Below the pieces are notes generated by a model. It worked only from the letters and a program-made list of their open reading frames with translations. It was not told where the DNA came from and did no database searches. From Bacillota bacterium (GTDB taxonomy: Bacteria > Bacillota > Clostridia > Christensenellales > Aristaeellaceae), in the NCBI GenBank assembly GCA_023459675.1, contig JAEWTC010000088.1:8192-72191 (forward strand): 64,000 nt of DNA, in the 5' to 3' direction. Of the stretch, positions 7,546 to 15,572 are shown piece after piece. The first letter of the stretch is position 1, and every line of letters starts with the position of its first letter. The position numbers were made by a program, and so were the translations under genes.

Positions 7546-9093
7546 TTACTCCCACTCGATGCTGGCCGGGGGCTTGGTGGTGATATCGTAGAGAACGCGG
7601 TTCACGCCGTGTACCTCGCCCACGATGCGGGTGGCGATTTTGCCCAGGGTGGCGTAGGGAATCTGGGCGACGTCGGCGGTCATGAAATCATCGGTGGTTA
7701 CGGCGCGGATGGCGACGGCGTAGGCATAGGTGCGCTCGTCCCCCATCACGCCCACGCTGCGGGCGCCGGTGAGCACCGTGAAGTACTGGGAGATGCCACG
7801 GTCAAGGCCCGCTTTGGCAATTTCGTTGCGCAGGATGAAATCGCTCTTGCGGACAATTTCCACTTTTTCGGGGGTCAGATCGCCGATCACGCGGATGGCA
7901 AGGCCGGGGCCGGGGAACGGCTGGCGCATGACCAAAGTTTCCGGCAGGCCTAACGCCACGCCCAGCTTGCGGACCTCGTCCTTAAACAGCATCCGCAGCG
8001 GCTCCACCAGGCTGGTGAAGCCCAGCTCCGCGGGCAGGCCGCCGACGTTGTGATGGCTCTTGATCACGGCGCTGCCCTTGGTGGAGCCGGATTCGATCAC
8101 GTCCGGGTAGATGGTGCCCTGGGCAAAGAAATCTCGCTTGCCCAGTTTGGCCGCTTCGCGCTTGAATACCTCCACAAACTGTGCGCCGATGATCTTGCGC
8201 TTCTGTTCGGGTTCGGTTACGCCCTTGAGCGCGGCGAAAAACTGTTCGGCAGCCTGCACGTGCACCAGCTGCACGGGGAAGGTTTGCGTAAATAGCTCCA
8301 CCACCTGATCGCTCTCGCCCTGCCGCATGAAGCCGTGATCCACGTACACGCAGGTAAGCCGGTGCCCGATGGCGCGGTACAAAAGCGCCGCGGCCACGGC
8401 GGAATCCACGCCGCCGCTTAACCCGAGCAGCACCGTGCCTGTATCCCCCACCTGCGCCTGCAGCTGGCGGACGGCGGTTTCGGCATAGTTTTCCATATTC
8501 CAGTCGGCGCGCAGGCCGCAGATGTTCAGCAGGAAATTCTTCAGTACCCGGTACCCTTCCTCGGTATGCGTGACCTCCGGGTGGAACTGCACGCCGTAAA
8601 TTTTTCGGGCGTCGTCCGCCATGGCGGCGTTGGGGCAGCAATCGGTATGGGCAAGCCGCTGGAACCCTTCGGGGAGGCCGACCACCTGGTAGGTATGGCT
8701 CATCCAGCAGCAGCTCGCGTCGGCAAGCCCGTCCAGCAGGCCTTCCTCGCGTTTGTCCATCACGGTGGGGATGCGTCCGTACTCGCGCTGATCGCAGGCC
8801 GCAACCTGCCCGTTCAGAAGATAGGCGGTCAGCTGCATGCCGTAGCAGATACCCAGCACCGGGACGCCAAGGGAGAACAGCGCCGGATCGCACTTGGGTG
8901 CGTCGGCAGCCAAAACGCTTGCCGGGCCGCCCGAGAGAATAATGCCCCCGGGTTCCTTCTCCTGAATTTCCGCAAGGGAAGCCGTGTACGGAAGAACAAT
9001 GGAGAAAACACCGATTTCGCGGACACGGCGGGCGATCAGCTGTGTGTATTGGGCCCCGAAATCCAGAATGACGACGCATTGCGGTTTGGCCAT
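7546..9093 (-). CDS. guaA: GMP synthase (glutamine-hydrolysing)
   Basis: This cytosolic enzyme amidates XMP to GMP using glutamine and ATP. The 515-residue single-chain form has an N-terminal glutamine amidotransferase class I domain with nucleophile Cys83 in GICYGMQL and His171/Glu173 in QFHPEV. It is followed by the ATP-pyrophosphatase P-loop LSGGVDS (225-231) and a C-terminal dimerisation domain ending KPPASIEWE, the usual C-terminus. AGGAGG lies about seven bases before the ATG. It is transcribed alone, with its own terminator. It completes the salvage route xanthine to XMP (xpt) to GMP. The amidotransferase motif reads MSHTYQV where most homologues have MSHGDxV, a small local difference. 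Confidence 0.97.
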   Translation of the reverse strand: MAKPQCVVILDFGAQYTQLIARRVREIGVFSIVLPYTASLAEIQEKEPGGIILSGGPASVLAADAPKCDPALFSLGVPVLGICYGMQLTAYLLNGQVAACDQREYGRIPTVMDKREEGLLDGLADASCCWMSHTYQVVGLPEGFQRLAHTDCCPNAAMADDARKIYGVQFHPEVTHTEEGYRVLKNFLLNICGLRADWNMENYAETAVRQLQAQVGDTGTVLLGLSGGVDSAVAAALLYRAIGHRLTCVYVDHGFMRQGESDQVVELFTQTFPVQLVHVQAAEQFFAALKGVTEPEQKRKIIGAQFVEVFKREAAKLGKRDFFAQGTIYPDVIESGSTKGSAVIKSHHNVGGLPAELGFTSLVEPLRMLFKDEVRKLGVALGLPETLVMRQPFPGPGLAIRVIGDLTPEKVEIVRKSDFILRNEIAKAGLDRGISQYFTVLTGARSVGVMGDERTYAYAVAIRAVTTDDFMTADVAQIPYATLGKIATRIVGEVHGVNRVLYDITTKPPASIEWE

Positions 9094-9181
9094 GGGCGCC
9101 TCCTTACAGTCGATGGGTACCGTTATATTTTGCCATAAACAGCGCTTCCCCGCAAGAGGGAGCGGGGACGCACGGTTTATA

Positions 9182-9210
9182 TTGACGCAAACGGGGCGGA
9201 TGCGTATAAT
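9182..9210 (+). promoter_or_regulatory. Strong promoter upstream of the small membrane protein and secDF
   Basis: TTGACG at 9182-9187 and a perfect TATAAT at 9205-9210 are 17 bases apart. The start site would be near 9217, giving a leader of about 27 bases. This promoter probably drives the small membrane gene and may continue into secD. Confidence 0.8.
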
Positions 9211-9243
9211 GAGTTCAGTTTTCTATAGGGAAGGGGGATGCGC

Positions 9244-9585
9244 GTGAGCCGCCGCTATATTGTTGTGTTCATAACGCTTCTCCTTTGCGCGGGGCTGCTT
9301 TTTTTGCTGTACGCGCTGATTGAAACCCCCGCGCCGGAGGCTGAGGCGGCGGAACCGCCCGCGGCTCACGGCGTTACGGCGTTCGTCAGCATGCCCCCCG
9401 CCCCGACGACGGCGGACGGGCTTCCGGCCGCGGCATGGCTGCGGGTTGCCGCGCTGTTTGCGGCAGTCGTCGTTTTGCTTCCCCGCCTGCTCTGCACCAC
9501 CGACGCCAACGGGCGCGTACTGCGCAAACGGCGGTACGTGCGCTGTTTTCATCTCGTATTCAGGCAGGAGATCGCCTGCGGCTAA
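9244..9585 (+). CDS. Small membrane protein of unknown function
   Basis: I do not recognise a family. The protein has about 113 residues: an N-terminal hydrophobic segment (about residues 5-25), an acidic Ala/Pro/Glu linker (APEAEAAEPPAAH), a second hydrophobic segment (about 65-82), and a basic C-terminus VLRKRRYVR. GTG 9244 is preferred over the ATG at 9238 because AAGGGGG abuts that ATG but is well spaced for the GTG. It is the first gene behind a strong promoter and lies 93 bases upstream of secD, so co-transcription with secDF is plausible. Confidence 0.55.
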   Translation: MSRRYIVVFITLLLCAGLLFLLYALIETPAPEAEAAEPPAAHGVTAFVSMPPAPTTADGLPAAAWLRVAALFAAVVVLLPRLLCTTDANGRVLRKRRYVRCFHLVFRQEIACG

Positions 9586-9678
9586 ATCCATATCCAAATT
9601 CAGGTTATCCGGGAGTGCGCGTGCCTGCCCTCTCTTTGGTTTGGCGCGCGAAACAAAAGAAAGGAAGAGACTGCAACC

Positions 9679-11049
9679 ATGAAAGTCAGCAACCGCCGAC
9701 ATGTAACGATCTCCAAGCGCGTGGTATCCATCATTGCGCTGTGCGTTATGCTTGTCGTCACCGTTTTGGCCGGCTACGTCGGCCTCAACGGCATGAACCT
9801 GGACAAACGCGGCTTATATAAGCTGCTGCCATGGATCCCCAAGGTGAACGTGAACAAGGAGACCTGGCCCCCGTCCATCGCGCTGGGCCTGGACCTGCAG
9901 GGCGGCGTATTCGTGGAATACGAAGCCTCCATGTCCGACGAGCTCATTCAGGAGGGGTATAATTTCAACACGCTGCTGGAAAACACGATGGACATCATCG
10001 CGCGCCGCCTGAGCGACAAGGGCTTCACGGAAGCGACCGTTTCCAAGCTCGGCGGCAGCGGCATCCGCGTGGAAATTCCGGAAGTGACCGATCCTTCCGC
10101 CGTGCTGGACCTGATCGGTTCCCCCGCACGGCTTGAGTTCCTGGACGCCGACGGCAACGTGTTTCTGGAAGGCCGTTACCTGAAGACCGCGATTCGCACC
10201 GTGGATGAAAACGGCAAGCCCGCCATCAGCTTCTCGCTGACCGCCGAAGGCGCGCAGATTTTCGGCGATATGACGGCCAAATCCATCGGCAAGACCATCA
10301 CCATCCAACTGGACGGCAAACAGCTGATGAGCCCGGGCGTGCATGACGCTATTTATGGCGGCAACATTCTGGTGACCGGCTCGTTTACCGAAGACCAGGC
10401 CGACACCTATGCCCTGCAGCTGCAAAGCGGCTCCCTGCCCCTGGACCTGCGGCAGGACAAGCTGGACACCGTATCCGCAACCTTGGGCGACGACGCGCTG
10501 AGCACGTCCGTGAACGCGGCCATCATCGGCATTCTGCTGGTGATGCTCATCATGGGCGTCCGCTACCGCATCAGCGGTTTGCTGGCTAACTGGGCGCTGT
10601 GTATCTACATTATCCTCCTGTTCCTGCTCATCGCCGTTGTGCCCGGCATTCAGCTTACGCTGCCCGGCATCGCCGGCATCATCCTGGGCATCGGCATGGC
10701 GGTAGACGCCAACGTGGTGATTTTCGAACGCGTGAAGGAAGAATCGCTGGCGGGCCGCCCCATTCTGCACGCGGTGCGCATCGGTTTCAAAAACGCGATG
10801 AGCGCCGTGGTGGACGCCAACATCACCACCATCATCGCGGCGATCGTGCTGCTGTTCTTCGGCACGGGTTCCGTACAGGGCTTTGCCACCACGCTCCTTT
10901 TGAGCGTAATCGCATCCATGTTCACCGCCATCATCGTTTCCCGTTTCCTGCTTGTGAACATGGTGCGGATCTTTAAGAACCCCAAACTGTACACGACCTC
11001 CAAGCAGCTCAACGTCACTGCGGCCGTGACCGCGAAGGAGGCGAAGTAA
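9679..11049 (+). CDS. secD: Protein translocase subunit SecD
   Basis: This inner-membrane auxiliary subunit of the Sec translocon uses the proton gradient to help pull secreted chains outward. The 456-residue protein has TM1 near residues 14-36, the diagnostic ALGLDLQGGVFVEYE after it, and a large extracytoplasmic P1 region ending near GSLPLDLRQ. A five-helix bundle follows that includes GIAGIILGIGMAVDANVVIFERVKEE. AAGGAAGAG lies before the ATG. secF starts one base after the secD stop, the usual arrangement where the two are not fused. Confidence 0.96.
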   Translation: MKVSNRRHVTISKRVVSIIALCVMLVVTVLAGYVGLNGMNLDKRGLYKLLPWIPKVNVNKETWPPSIALGLDLQGGVFVEYEASMSDELIQEGYNFNTLLENTMDIIARRLSDKGFTEATVSKLGGSGIRVEIPEVTDPSAVLDLIGSPARLEFLDADGNVFLEGRYLKTAIRTVDENGKPAISFSLTAEGAQIFGDMTAKSIGKTITIQLDGKQLMSPGVHDAIYGGNILVTGSFTEDQADTYALQLQSGSLPLDLRQDKLDTVSATLGDDALSTSVNAAIIGILLVMLIMGVRYRISGLLANWALCIYIILLFLLIAVVPGIQLTLPGIAGIILGIGMAVDANVVIFERVKEESLAGRPILHAVRIGFKNAMSAVVDANITTIIAAIVLLFFGTGSVQGFATTLLLSVIASMFTAIIVSRFLLVNMVRIFKNPKLYTTSKQLNVTAAVTAKEAK

Positions 11050-11050
11050 G

Positions 11051-11968
11051 ATGATCATTAAGAACCGTTCGAAAATCTGCCTGATGATCTCCGCGACCAT
11101 CATGCTGGTTGCCCTCGTGATGACAATTTTCGGGTACGGCATCAACTACGGCATCGACTTTGCCGGCGGCTTGTCCATCGAATACAACATGAACGCCCCG
11201 TTTGTGCAAAGCGACGTGGAAACCGCGCTTCGCGGCCAGGGCATTACCGATTACAAGATTTCCACCTCCGGCACGGAGGGCACGGTGCTCAACATCCGCA
11301 TTCCCAAGCTGGATTCCGACGAAGAGATCCAGGTGTTGCAAGCGGCGCTGGAAAGTGAGCTTCTGGCCAAGTACCCCGCCATGGACGTGGAGAACGCCAC
11401 GGCAAGCTACGTTGGCCCGACGGCCGGCGCGACGCTGGTAAAGAACGCCGTCCTGAGCGTTTTGATCGCATCGGCGCTGATGCTTTTGTACATCGCCATC
11501 CGGTTCAACTTCTACTCCGGCGCGGCGGCCGTGCTCGGCCTTCTGCACGACGTGCTGATTATGATCAGCTTCATGGTCATCCTGCGCAACGTTATCCAGA
11601 TGAACTCGTCGTTCATTGCCGCGATGCTGACGATCGTGGGTTATTCCATCAACAACACGATCGTCATCTTCGACCGTATCCGTGAAAACAACACCAAAAC
11701 GGCGTACCACAGCCTGCCCCGCGACCAAGTGGTGAACATCTCCATCACCGAAAGCCTGGGCCGTACCGTGAACACGACGCTGACCACGCTGGTGACCATC
11801 GTTTCGCTGTATGTGCTGGGCGTGGCGAGCATCCGCGAGTTCAGCCTGCCGATCATCATCGGTATCCTGTCGGGCCTGTACAGCGCGAATATGATTAACG
11901 GGTATGTGTGGGCGTTCCTGGAAAACCACGGTAACAAATTCAAAAAAGCGAAGAAGAAACGCAAGTAA
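11051..11968 (+). CDS. secF: Protein translocase subunit SecF
   Basis: This is the partner of SecD in the membrane. The 305-residue protein opens with TM1 and the family signature YGIDFAGGLSIEY, has a short extracytoplasmic domain, and then helices containing LTIVGYSINNTIVIFDRIREN and TLTTLVTIVSLYVLG. It ends in a lysine-rich tail (KFKKAKKKRK) as many SecF proteins do. It starts one base behind secD and is followed by a strong terminator, which closes the operon. Confidence 0.96.
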   Translation: MIIKNRSKICLMISATIMLVALVMTIFGYGINYGIDFAGGLSIEYNMNAPFVQSDVETALRGQGITDYKISTSGTEGTVLNIRIPKLDSDEEIQVLQAALESELLAKYPAMDVENATASYVGPTAGATLVKNAVLSVLIASALMLLYIAIRFNFYSGAAAVLGLLHDVLIMISFMVILRNVIQMNSSFIAAMLTIVGYSINNTIVIFDRIRENNTKTAYHSLPRDQVVNISITESLGRTVNTTLTTLVTIVSLYVLGVASIREFSLPIIIGILSGLYSANMINGYVWAFLENHGNKFKKAKKKRK

Positions 11969-11978
11969 CGCGAAAAGC

Positions 11979-12014
11979 AAGCCGCCGCACGTTTTGTGCG
12001 GCGGCTTCTTTTTT
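11979..12014 (+). terminator. Terminator of secDF
   Basis: A perfect 10-bp GC stem (GCCGCCGCAC at 11981-11990 with 11996-12005), extended by A:T pairs, is followed by TTCTTTTTT. Confidence 0.92.
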
Positions 12015-12030
12015 ACCCCGTTTTCCGGAA

Positions 12031-12060
12031 AACAAAAACAGTCCCATTTGCATGGGGCTG
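12031..12060 (-). terminator. Terminator of the AbrB-like gene
   Basis: On the minus strand CAGCCCCAT, loop GCAA, then ATGGGACTG is followed by TTTTTGTT. It lies 20 bases beyond the stop at 12080 and faces the secDF terminator. Confidence 0.8.
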
Positions 12061-12079
12061 TCCCTCTGTTTCTTCGCCG

Positions 12080-12325
12080 TTATTTCTTATCCGTCAGTTC
12101 GCGGATGCATTTCTCGCATACCAATTTTTCCTTGAACAGCCGTACGTTACGGGCATCGTTACAGAATACGCATGCGGGGTGATACTTTTTCATGATGATT
12201 TTATCGCCCTCCGTGAAGATCTCAAGCGTATCGTTGATCGCAATATCAAACGTCTTGCGCAATTCAATCGGAATGACGACCCGACCCAGATTGTCCAATC
12301 TGCGTACAATTCCGGTGGATTTCAT
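12080..12325 (-). CDS. AbrB/SpoVT-type transition regulator with C-terminal zinc knuckle, 81 residues
   Basis: The protein is a DNA-binding swapped-hairpin regulator. Residues 1-47 match the AbrB N-domain closely (STGIVRRLDNLGRVVIPIELRKTF, then DTLEIFTEGDKIIMKKY). The C-terminal 30 residues differ from Bacillus AbrB and carry Cys52/Cys55 and Cys70/Cys73, a CxxC-x14-CxxC arrangement that should bind zinc. AGGAGG precedes the ATG. It has its own promoter and terminator. Clostridial relatives with this tail exist and probably act as growth-phase regulators; its targets here are unknown. Confidence 0.85.
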   Translation of the reverse strand: MKSTGIVRRLDNLGRVVIPIELRKTFDIAINDTLEIFTEGDKIIMKKYHPACVFCNDARNVRLFKEKLVCEKCIRELTDKK

Positions 12326-12381
12326 ACATGCGCCTCCTTACTTTGAGAATATCCAATCCGTAATGGATTGTTTCAATGCAT

Positions 12382-12410
12382 ATTCTACCAATTTGTTCAT
12401 GTATTGTCAA
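12382..12410 (-). promoter_or_regulatory. Promoter of the AbrB-like gene
   Basis: On the minus strand TTGACA (complement of 12405-12410) and TAGAAT (complement of 12382-12387) are 17 bases apart, with an AT-rich leader of about 50 bases. From here to the T-box promoter at 12568 I see no further gene. Confidence 0.8.
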
Positions 12411-12567
12411 TGATGATTCCGTGTCGTTAAATAAGTAATTTATTCACAAAGATCGTCTATCCCAAGCGGTATAAGCGTTTAGTGGCATATCGCAACTATT
12501 GCCAATCGCAAGAACGTATGGCTGATCTGGTGGCAATAGTCTACCATGCGCTACCCGGAGCGCAGGA

Positions 12568-12595
12568 TTGACAACCACCGCAATTCCGATATAAT
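12568..12595 (+). promoter_or_regulatory. Promoter of the metG T-box transcript
   Basis: TTGACA at 12568-12573 and TATAAT at 12590-12595 are 16 bases apart, just upstream of the T-box leader. Confidence 0.8.
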
Positions 12596-12601
12596 AAGAA
12601 T

Positions 12602-12817
12602 GCACAGATCGGGAGAGTACCGGTGAACCACCGCTCAAAGAGAGCCGCGGACGGTGAAAAGCGGCGCGGAAGGCACAGGGAACATGGCCCGGGAGCATCC
12701 CTGTTCGATAGGTAGGGCAGGGCGGCAGGCGCCGTTACCGCCATCAATAAGCGATCAAACAAGGGTGGTACCGCGGGTATAGCTCGCCCCTTCAACACCG
12801 GAAGGCGGCGGCTTTTT
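12602..12817 (+). promoter_or_regulatory. T-box riboswitch (tRNA-Met-responsive leader) of metG
   Basis: The leader has the ordered T-box hallmarks: a GAGAGTA loop-E motif near 12610, AGAGAG near 12640, and a GGTGAAAAGC distal-loop segment. A GAAC-ATG-G specifier region follows with the methionine codon at 12684-12686. The T-box core AAGGGTGGTACCGCGG spans 12761-12776. The TGGT bulge ends in T, which can pair with the A discriminator of tRNA-Met. A competing terminator of about 10 bp with one bulge and TTTTTT lies at about 12783-12817. Uncharged tRNA-Met would stabilise the antiterminator and allow metG transcription. The specifier and the gene agree. Confidence 0.93.
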
Positions 12818-12870
12818 TCATGCCGGGACAAACGGCGCAAACGCAGGTGCACGATGAGGAGGAGCATACT

Positions 12871-14814
12871 ATGCCCAAACCGGAGACGTTCTATATCACG
12901 ACGCCCATCTACTACCCCAGCGATAACCTCCACATCGGCCATGCGTATTGCAGCGTAGCCGCGGACACGATGGCGCGTTTCAAGAAGCAGGAAGGCCGGG
13001 ACGTGTATTTCGTGACCGGCACCGACGAGCACGGCCAGAAGATCGAGCGCAAGGCGCTTGCCAAGGGGGTAACCCCGCAGGCCTACGTGGACGAAATCGT
13101 TGCGGGCATCAAAACGCTGTGGGCGCTGATGGACGTGCAGTATGACGACTTCATCCGCACCACCGATCAGCGGCACGCGGAGTGCGTGCAGCGCGTGTTC
13201 CGGCAGCTGTACGAACAGGGCGATATCTATAAGGGGCAATACGAGGGCTGGTACTGCACGCCCTGCGAAACATTTTTTACCGAGCTGCAGCTTGTGGACG
13301 GCAAATGTCCCGATTGCGGCCGTCCCGTGGAACGCACCACCGAAGAGGCTTATTTTCTGAAGCTCAGTAAATACCAGGACTGGCTGATCGGGTACATCGA
13401 AGAGCACCCCGATTTCATCCAGCCCCCGTCCCGCAAGAACGAAATGATCAACAATTTCCTGAAGCCGGGCCTCAACGACCTGTGCGTCAGCCGCACCACC
13501 ATCCGCTGGGGCATCCCCGTGGATTTTGATCCGGCGCACACCGTGTACGTTTGGGTGGACGCGCTGACCAACTACATCAGCGTTCTGGGCTACGGCGCGG
13601 CGGACGATACCCTGTACCGCCGTTACTGGCCCGCGGATATCCACCTGGTGGGCAAGGAAATCGTCCGCTTCCACACCATTATCTGGCCGATCATGCTGCA
13701 CGCGCTGGGCTTGCCGCAGCCCAAACAGATCTTCGGCCACGGCTGGCTGGTGCTGGACGGCGTGAAGATGTCCAAATCATTGGGCAACGTGGTGGACCCC
13801 GTGATTCTTTCCCAAAAATACGGCAGCGACGCGATCCGTTATTTCCTGATGCGGGAAATGCCCTTCGGCGCGGACGGGCAGTTCAGCTACGAAGCGCTTT
13901 TAAAGCGCATCAACGCCGATCTGGCCAACGATCTGGGCAATCTCTTAAGCCGCACCGTTGCCATGGTGGAAAAATACTTCGGCGGTTTGGTGCCCGCACC
14001 CGGCGCTTACACGGAAACAGACGCCGCGCTAATCACACTGGCCGAAAGCGCGCCGCAGAAGGTGAAAAAACAAATGGACGCGCTGCAGTATTCCGCCGCG
14101 CTTTCGGATATCTGGGCGCTGGTCGGCGAAGCGAACCGTTATATCGACGTGACCGCGCCGTGGAATTTGTTTAAGACGGACGAAGGAAAACAGCGCCTGC
14201 AAACGGTGCTGTACGTGCTGTGCGAATGCTTGCGCTTCATCGGCGTGCTGATTGCGCCCACGATGCCCAAGACACCCGCGGAAATTTTTGCCCAACTTGG
14301 CGTTGCGGACGAAACGCTTCAGACGCTTGCGTCTCTCGCGCGCTTCGGCGGCATCCGGCCCGGAACCACGGTGCAGAAGGGTGCGGCGCTGTTCCCACGC
14401 ATCGACGTGGAGCAGGAACTCAAGGGCATCGTTCCCGAGCCGAAACCCGCGGCCGCACCGGCGCCGCAGGAAGCCGAGATGGAGGCGACGATCGACGATT
14501 TTGCTAAAATCAAGCTTTGCGTGGCGCGGGTGCTAACCGCGGAAAAGGTGGAAAACAGCGATAAGCTGCTCAAGCTGCGCCTGTCGCTGGGCGCGGGCGC
14601 GCCGGAGCGCACGGTGCTGAGCGGGATCGCCAAATTCTATACGCCCGAAGCCATGATCGGCAAGCAGGTGGTGCTTGTGAAAAACTTAAAGCCCGTGAAG
14701 ATCCGCGGGATTTTGAGCGAAGGCATGATCCTGTGCGCCGCGGACGCGGACGACAAGGCGCTGCGCATCGTAACGCCGGAGAGCGGCGCTGCGGACGGAG
14801 ACGTTGTGCGATGA
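12871..14814 (+). CDS. metG: Methionyl-tRNA synthetase
   Basis: This cytosolic enzyme charges tRNA-Met. The start is ATG 12871, which follows GAGGAGG; an upstream in-frame ATG at 12820 lies inside the T-box terminator and is rejected. The 647-residue protein has the class I HIGH motif at residues 21-24 and a zinc knuckle CTPC..CPDC near residue 130. The KMSKS loop VKMSKSLGN lies near 300. A C-terminal EMAP-II-like tRNA-binding domain occupies about residues 545-647, with the start region DFAKIKLCVARVL. Expression is under a methionine-specific T-box. The tatD gene overlaps its stop by four bases, so the two are translationally coupled. Confidence 0.97.
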   Translation: MPKPETFYITTPIYYPSDNLHIGHAYCSVAADTMARFKKQEGRDVYFVTGTDEHGQKIERKALAKGVTPQAYVDEIVAGIKTLWALMDVQYDDFIRTTDQRHAECVQRVFRQLYEQGDIYKGQYEGWYCTPCETFFTELQLVDGKCPDCGRPVERTTEEAYFLKLSKYQDWLIGYIEEHPDFIQPPSRKNEMINNFLKPGLNDLCVSRTTIRWGIPVDFDPAHTVYVWVDALTNYISVLGYGAADDTLYRRYWPADIHLVGKEIVRFHTIIWPIMLHALGLPQPKQIFGHGWLVLDGVKMSKSLGNVVDPVILSQKYGSDAIRYFLMREMPFGADGQFSYEALLKRINADLANDLGNLLSRTVAMVEKYFGGLVPAPGAYTETDAALITLAESAPQKVKKQMDALQYSAALSDIWALVGEANRYIDVTAPWNLFKTDEGKQRLQTVLYVLCECLRFIGVLIAPTMPKTPAEIFAQLGVADETLQTLASLARFGGIRPGTTVQKGAALFPRIDVEQELKGIVPEPKPAAAPAPQEAEMEATIDDFAKIKLCVARVLTAEKVENSDKLLKLRLSLGAGAPERTVLSGIAKFYTPEAMIGKQVVLVKNLKPVKIRGILSEGMILCAADADDKALRIVTPESGAADGDVVR

Positions 14815-15572
14815 TCGATTCCCATTGCCATCTGGAGGACGGCCGCTTCGCCGGAGAGGTGGAGCAAGTGCTCAAGCGCATGGCGGAGGCGGGCGTGGAC
14901 CGCTGCATTCTGGCGGGCAGCGACCGCGAAACCAGCGAGGCGATTACGGCGCTGACGCAGCGCTATGAAAACGTGTACGGCGTCGTGGGCGTGCATCCGC
15001 ACGAGGCGAAGTATTTTACGCCGGAAACGCTCACGCTGATGCGCGGATGGCTGTCCCTCCCCCGCATTCGGGGCGTGGGCGAGATCGGCCTGGATTATTA
15101 TTACGACCATTCCCCCCGGGAGGCGCAGCGGGAGGCCTTTGCGGAACAGCTGGAGTTTGCGTTTCAGCAGGGCGTTCCCGCCGTGTTTCATGTGCGGGAC
15201 GCGCACGGGGATTTTACCGAACTCCTCCGCGCGCGCAAGGGCAGGTTGCCGCAGGGCGTGATGCACTGCTACACGGGCAGCGCGGAAAGCGCGAAAACCT
15301 ATCTGGATTTCGGGCTGTACATTTCCTTCTCCGGGTCGCTTACCTTCCAGAACGCGCACAATTTGCGGGACGCGGCGCGCACGGTGCCGCCGGACCGACT
15401 GCTGATTGAAACCGACAGCCCGTATCTCGCCCCCGTGCCGATGCGGGGCAAACGAAACGAGCCCGCCTACGTGCGCTTTGTGGCGCAGACGCTGGCGGAG
15501 CTCAAAGGGATGTCCGTGGATGCGCTGATCGCAGCGACCGACCGGAACGCGGAGCGCCTGTTCGGGTTATAA
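14811..15572 (+). CDS. tatD: TatD family metal-dependent deoxyribonuclease
   Basis: The protein is a TIM-barrel hydrolase. Its ATG overlaps the metG stop (ATGA), a metG-tatD order common in Firmicutes. The 253-residue protein begins MIDSHCHL, with metal ligands His5 and His7, and contains GEIGLDYYYDHS with the bridging Glu. VFHVRDAHGD, MHCYTGS and the final ETDSPYLAPVP motif follow. Family members are 3'-5' DNases or D-aminoacyl-tRNA deacylase-like repair enzymes; the true cellular substrate is not settled. Its last codons overlap the convergent Fe-S protein gene by six bases. Confidence 0.93.
   Translation: MIDSHCHLEDGRFAGEVEQVLKRMAEAGVDRCILAGSDRETSEAITALTQRYENVYGVVGVHPHEAKYFTPETLTLMRGWLSLPRIRGVGEIGLDYYYDHSPREAQREAFAEQLEFAFQQGVPAVFHVRDAHGDFTELLRARKGRLPQGVMHCYTGSAESAKTYLDFGLYISFSGSLTFQNAHNLRDAARTVPPDRLLIETDSPYLAPVPMRGKRNEPAYVRFVAQTLAELKGMSVDALIAATDRNAERLFGL

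Noticed and set aside
5785..7953. A 722-codon plus-strand open frame across nupN and its promoter
   Set aside because: It is antisense to a clear lipoprotein gene, is full of Gly/His/Val runs typical of a GC-rich shadow frame, and has no ribosome site or homology-like pattern.
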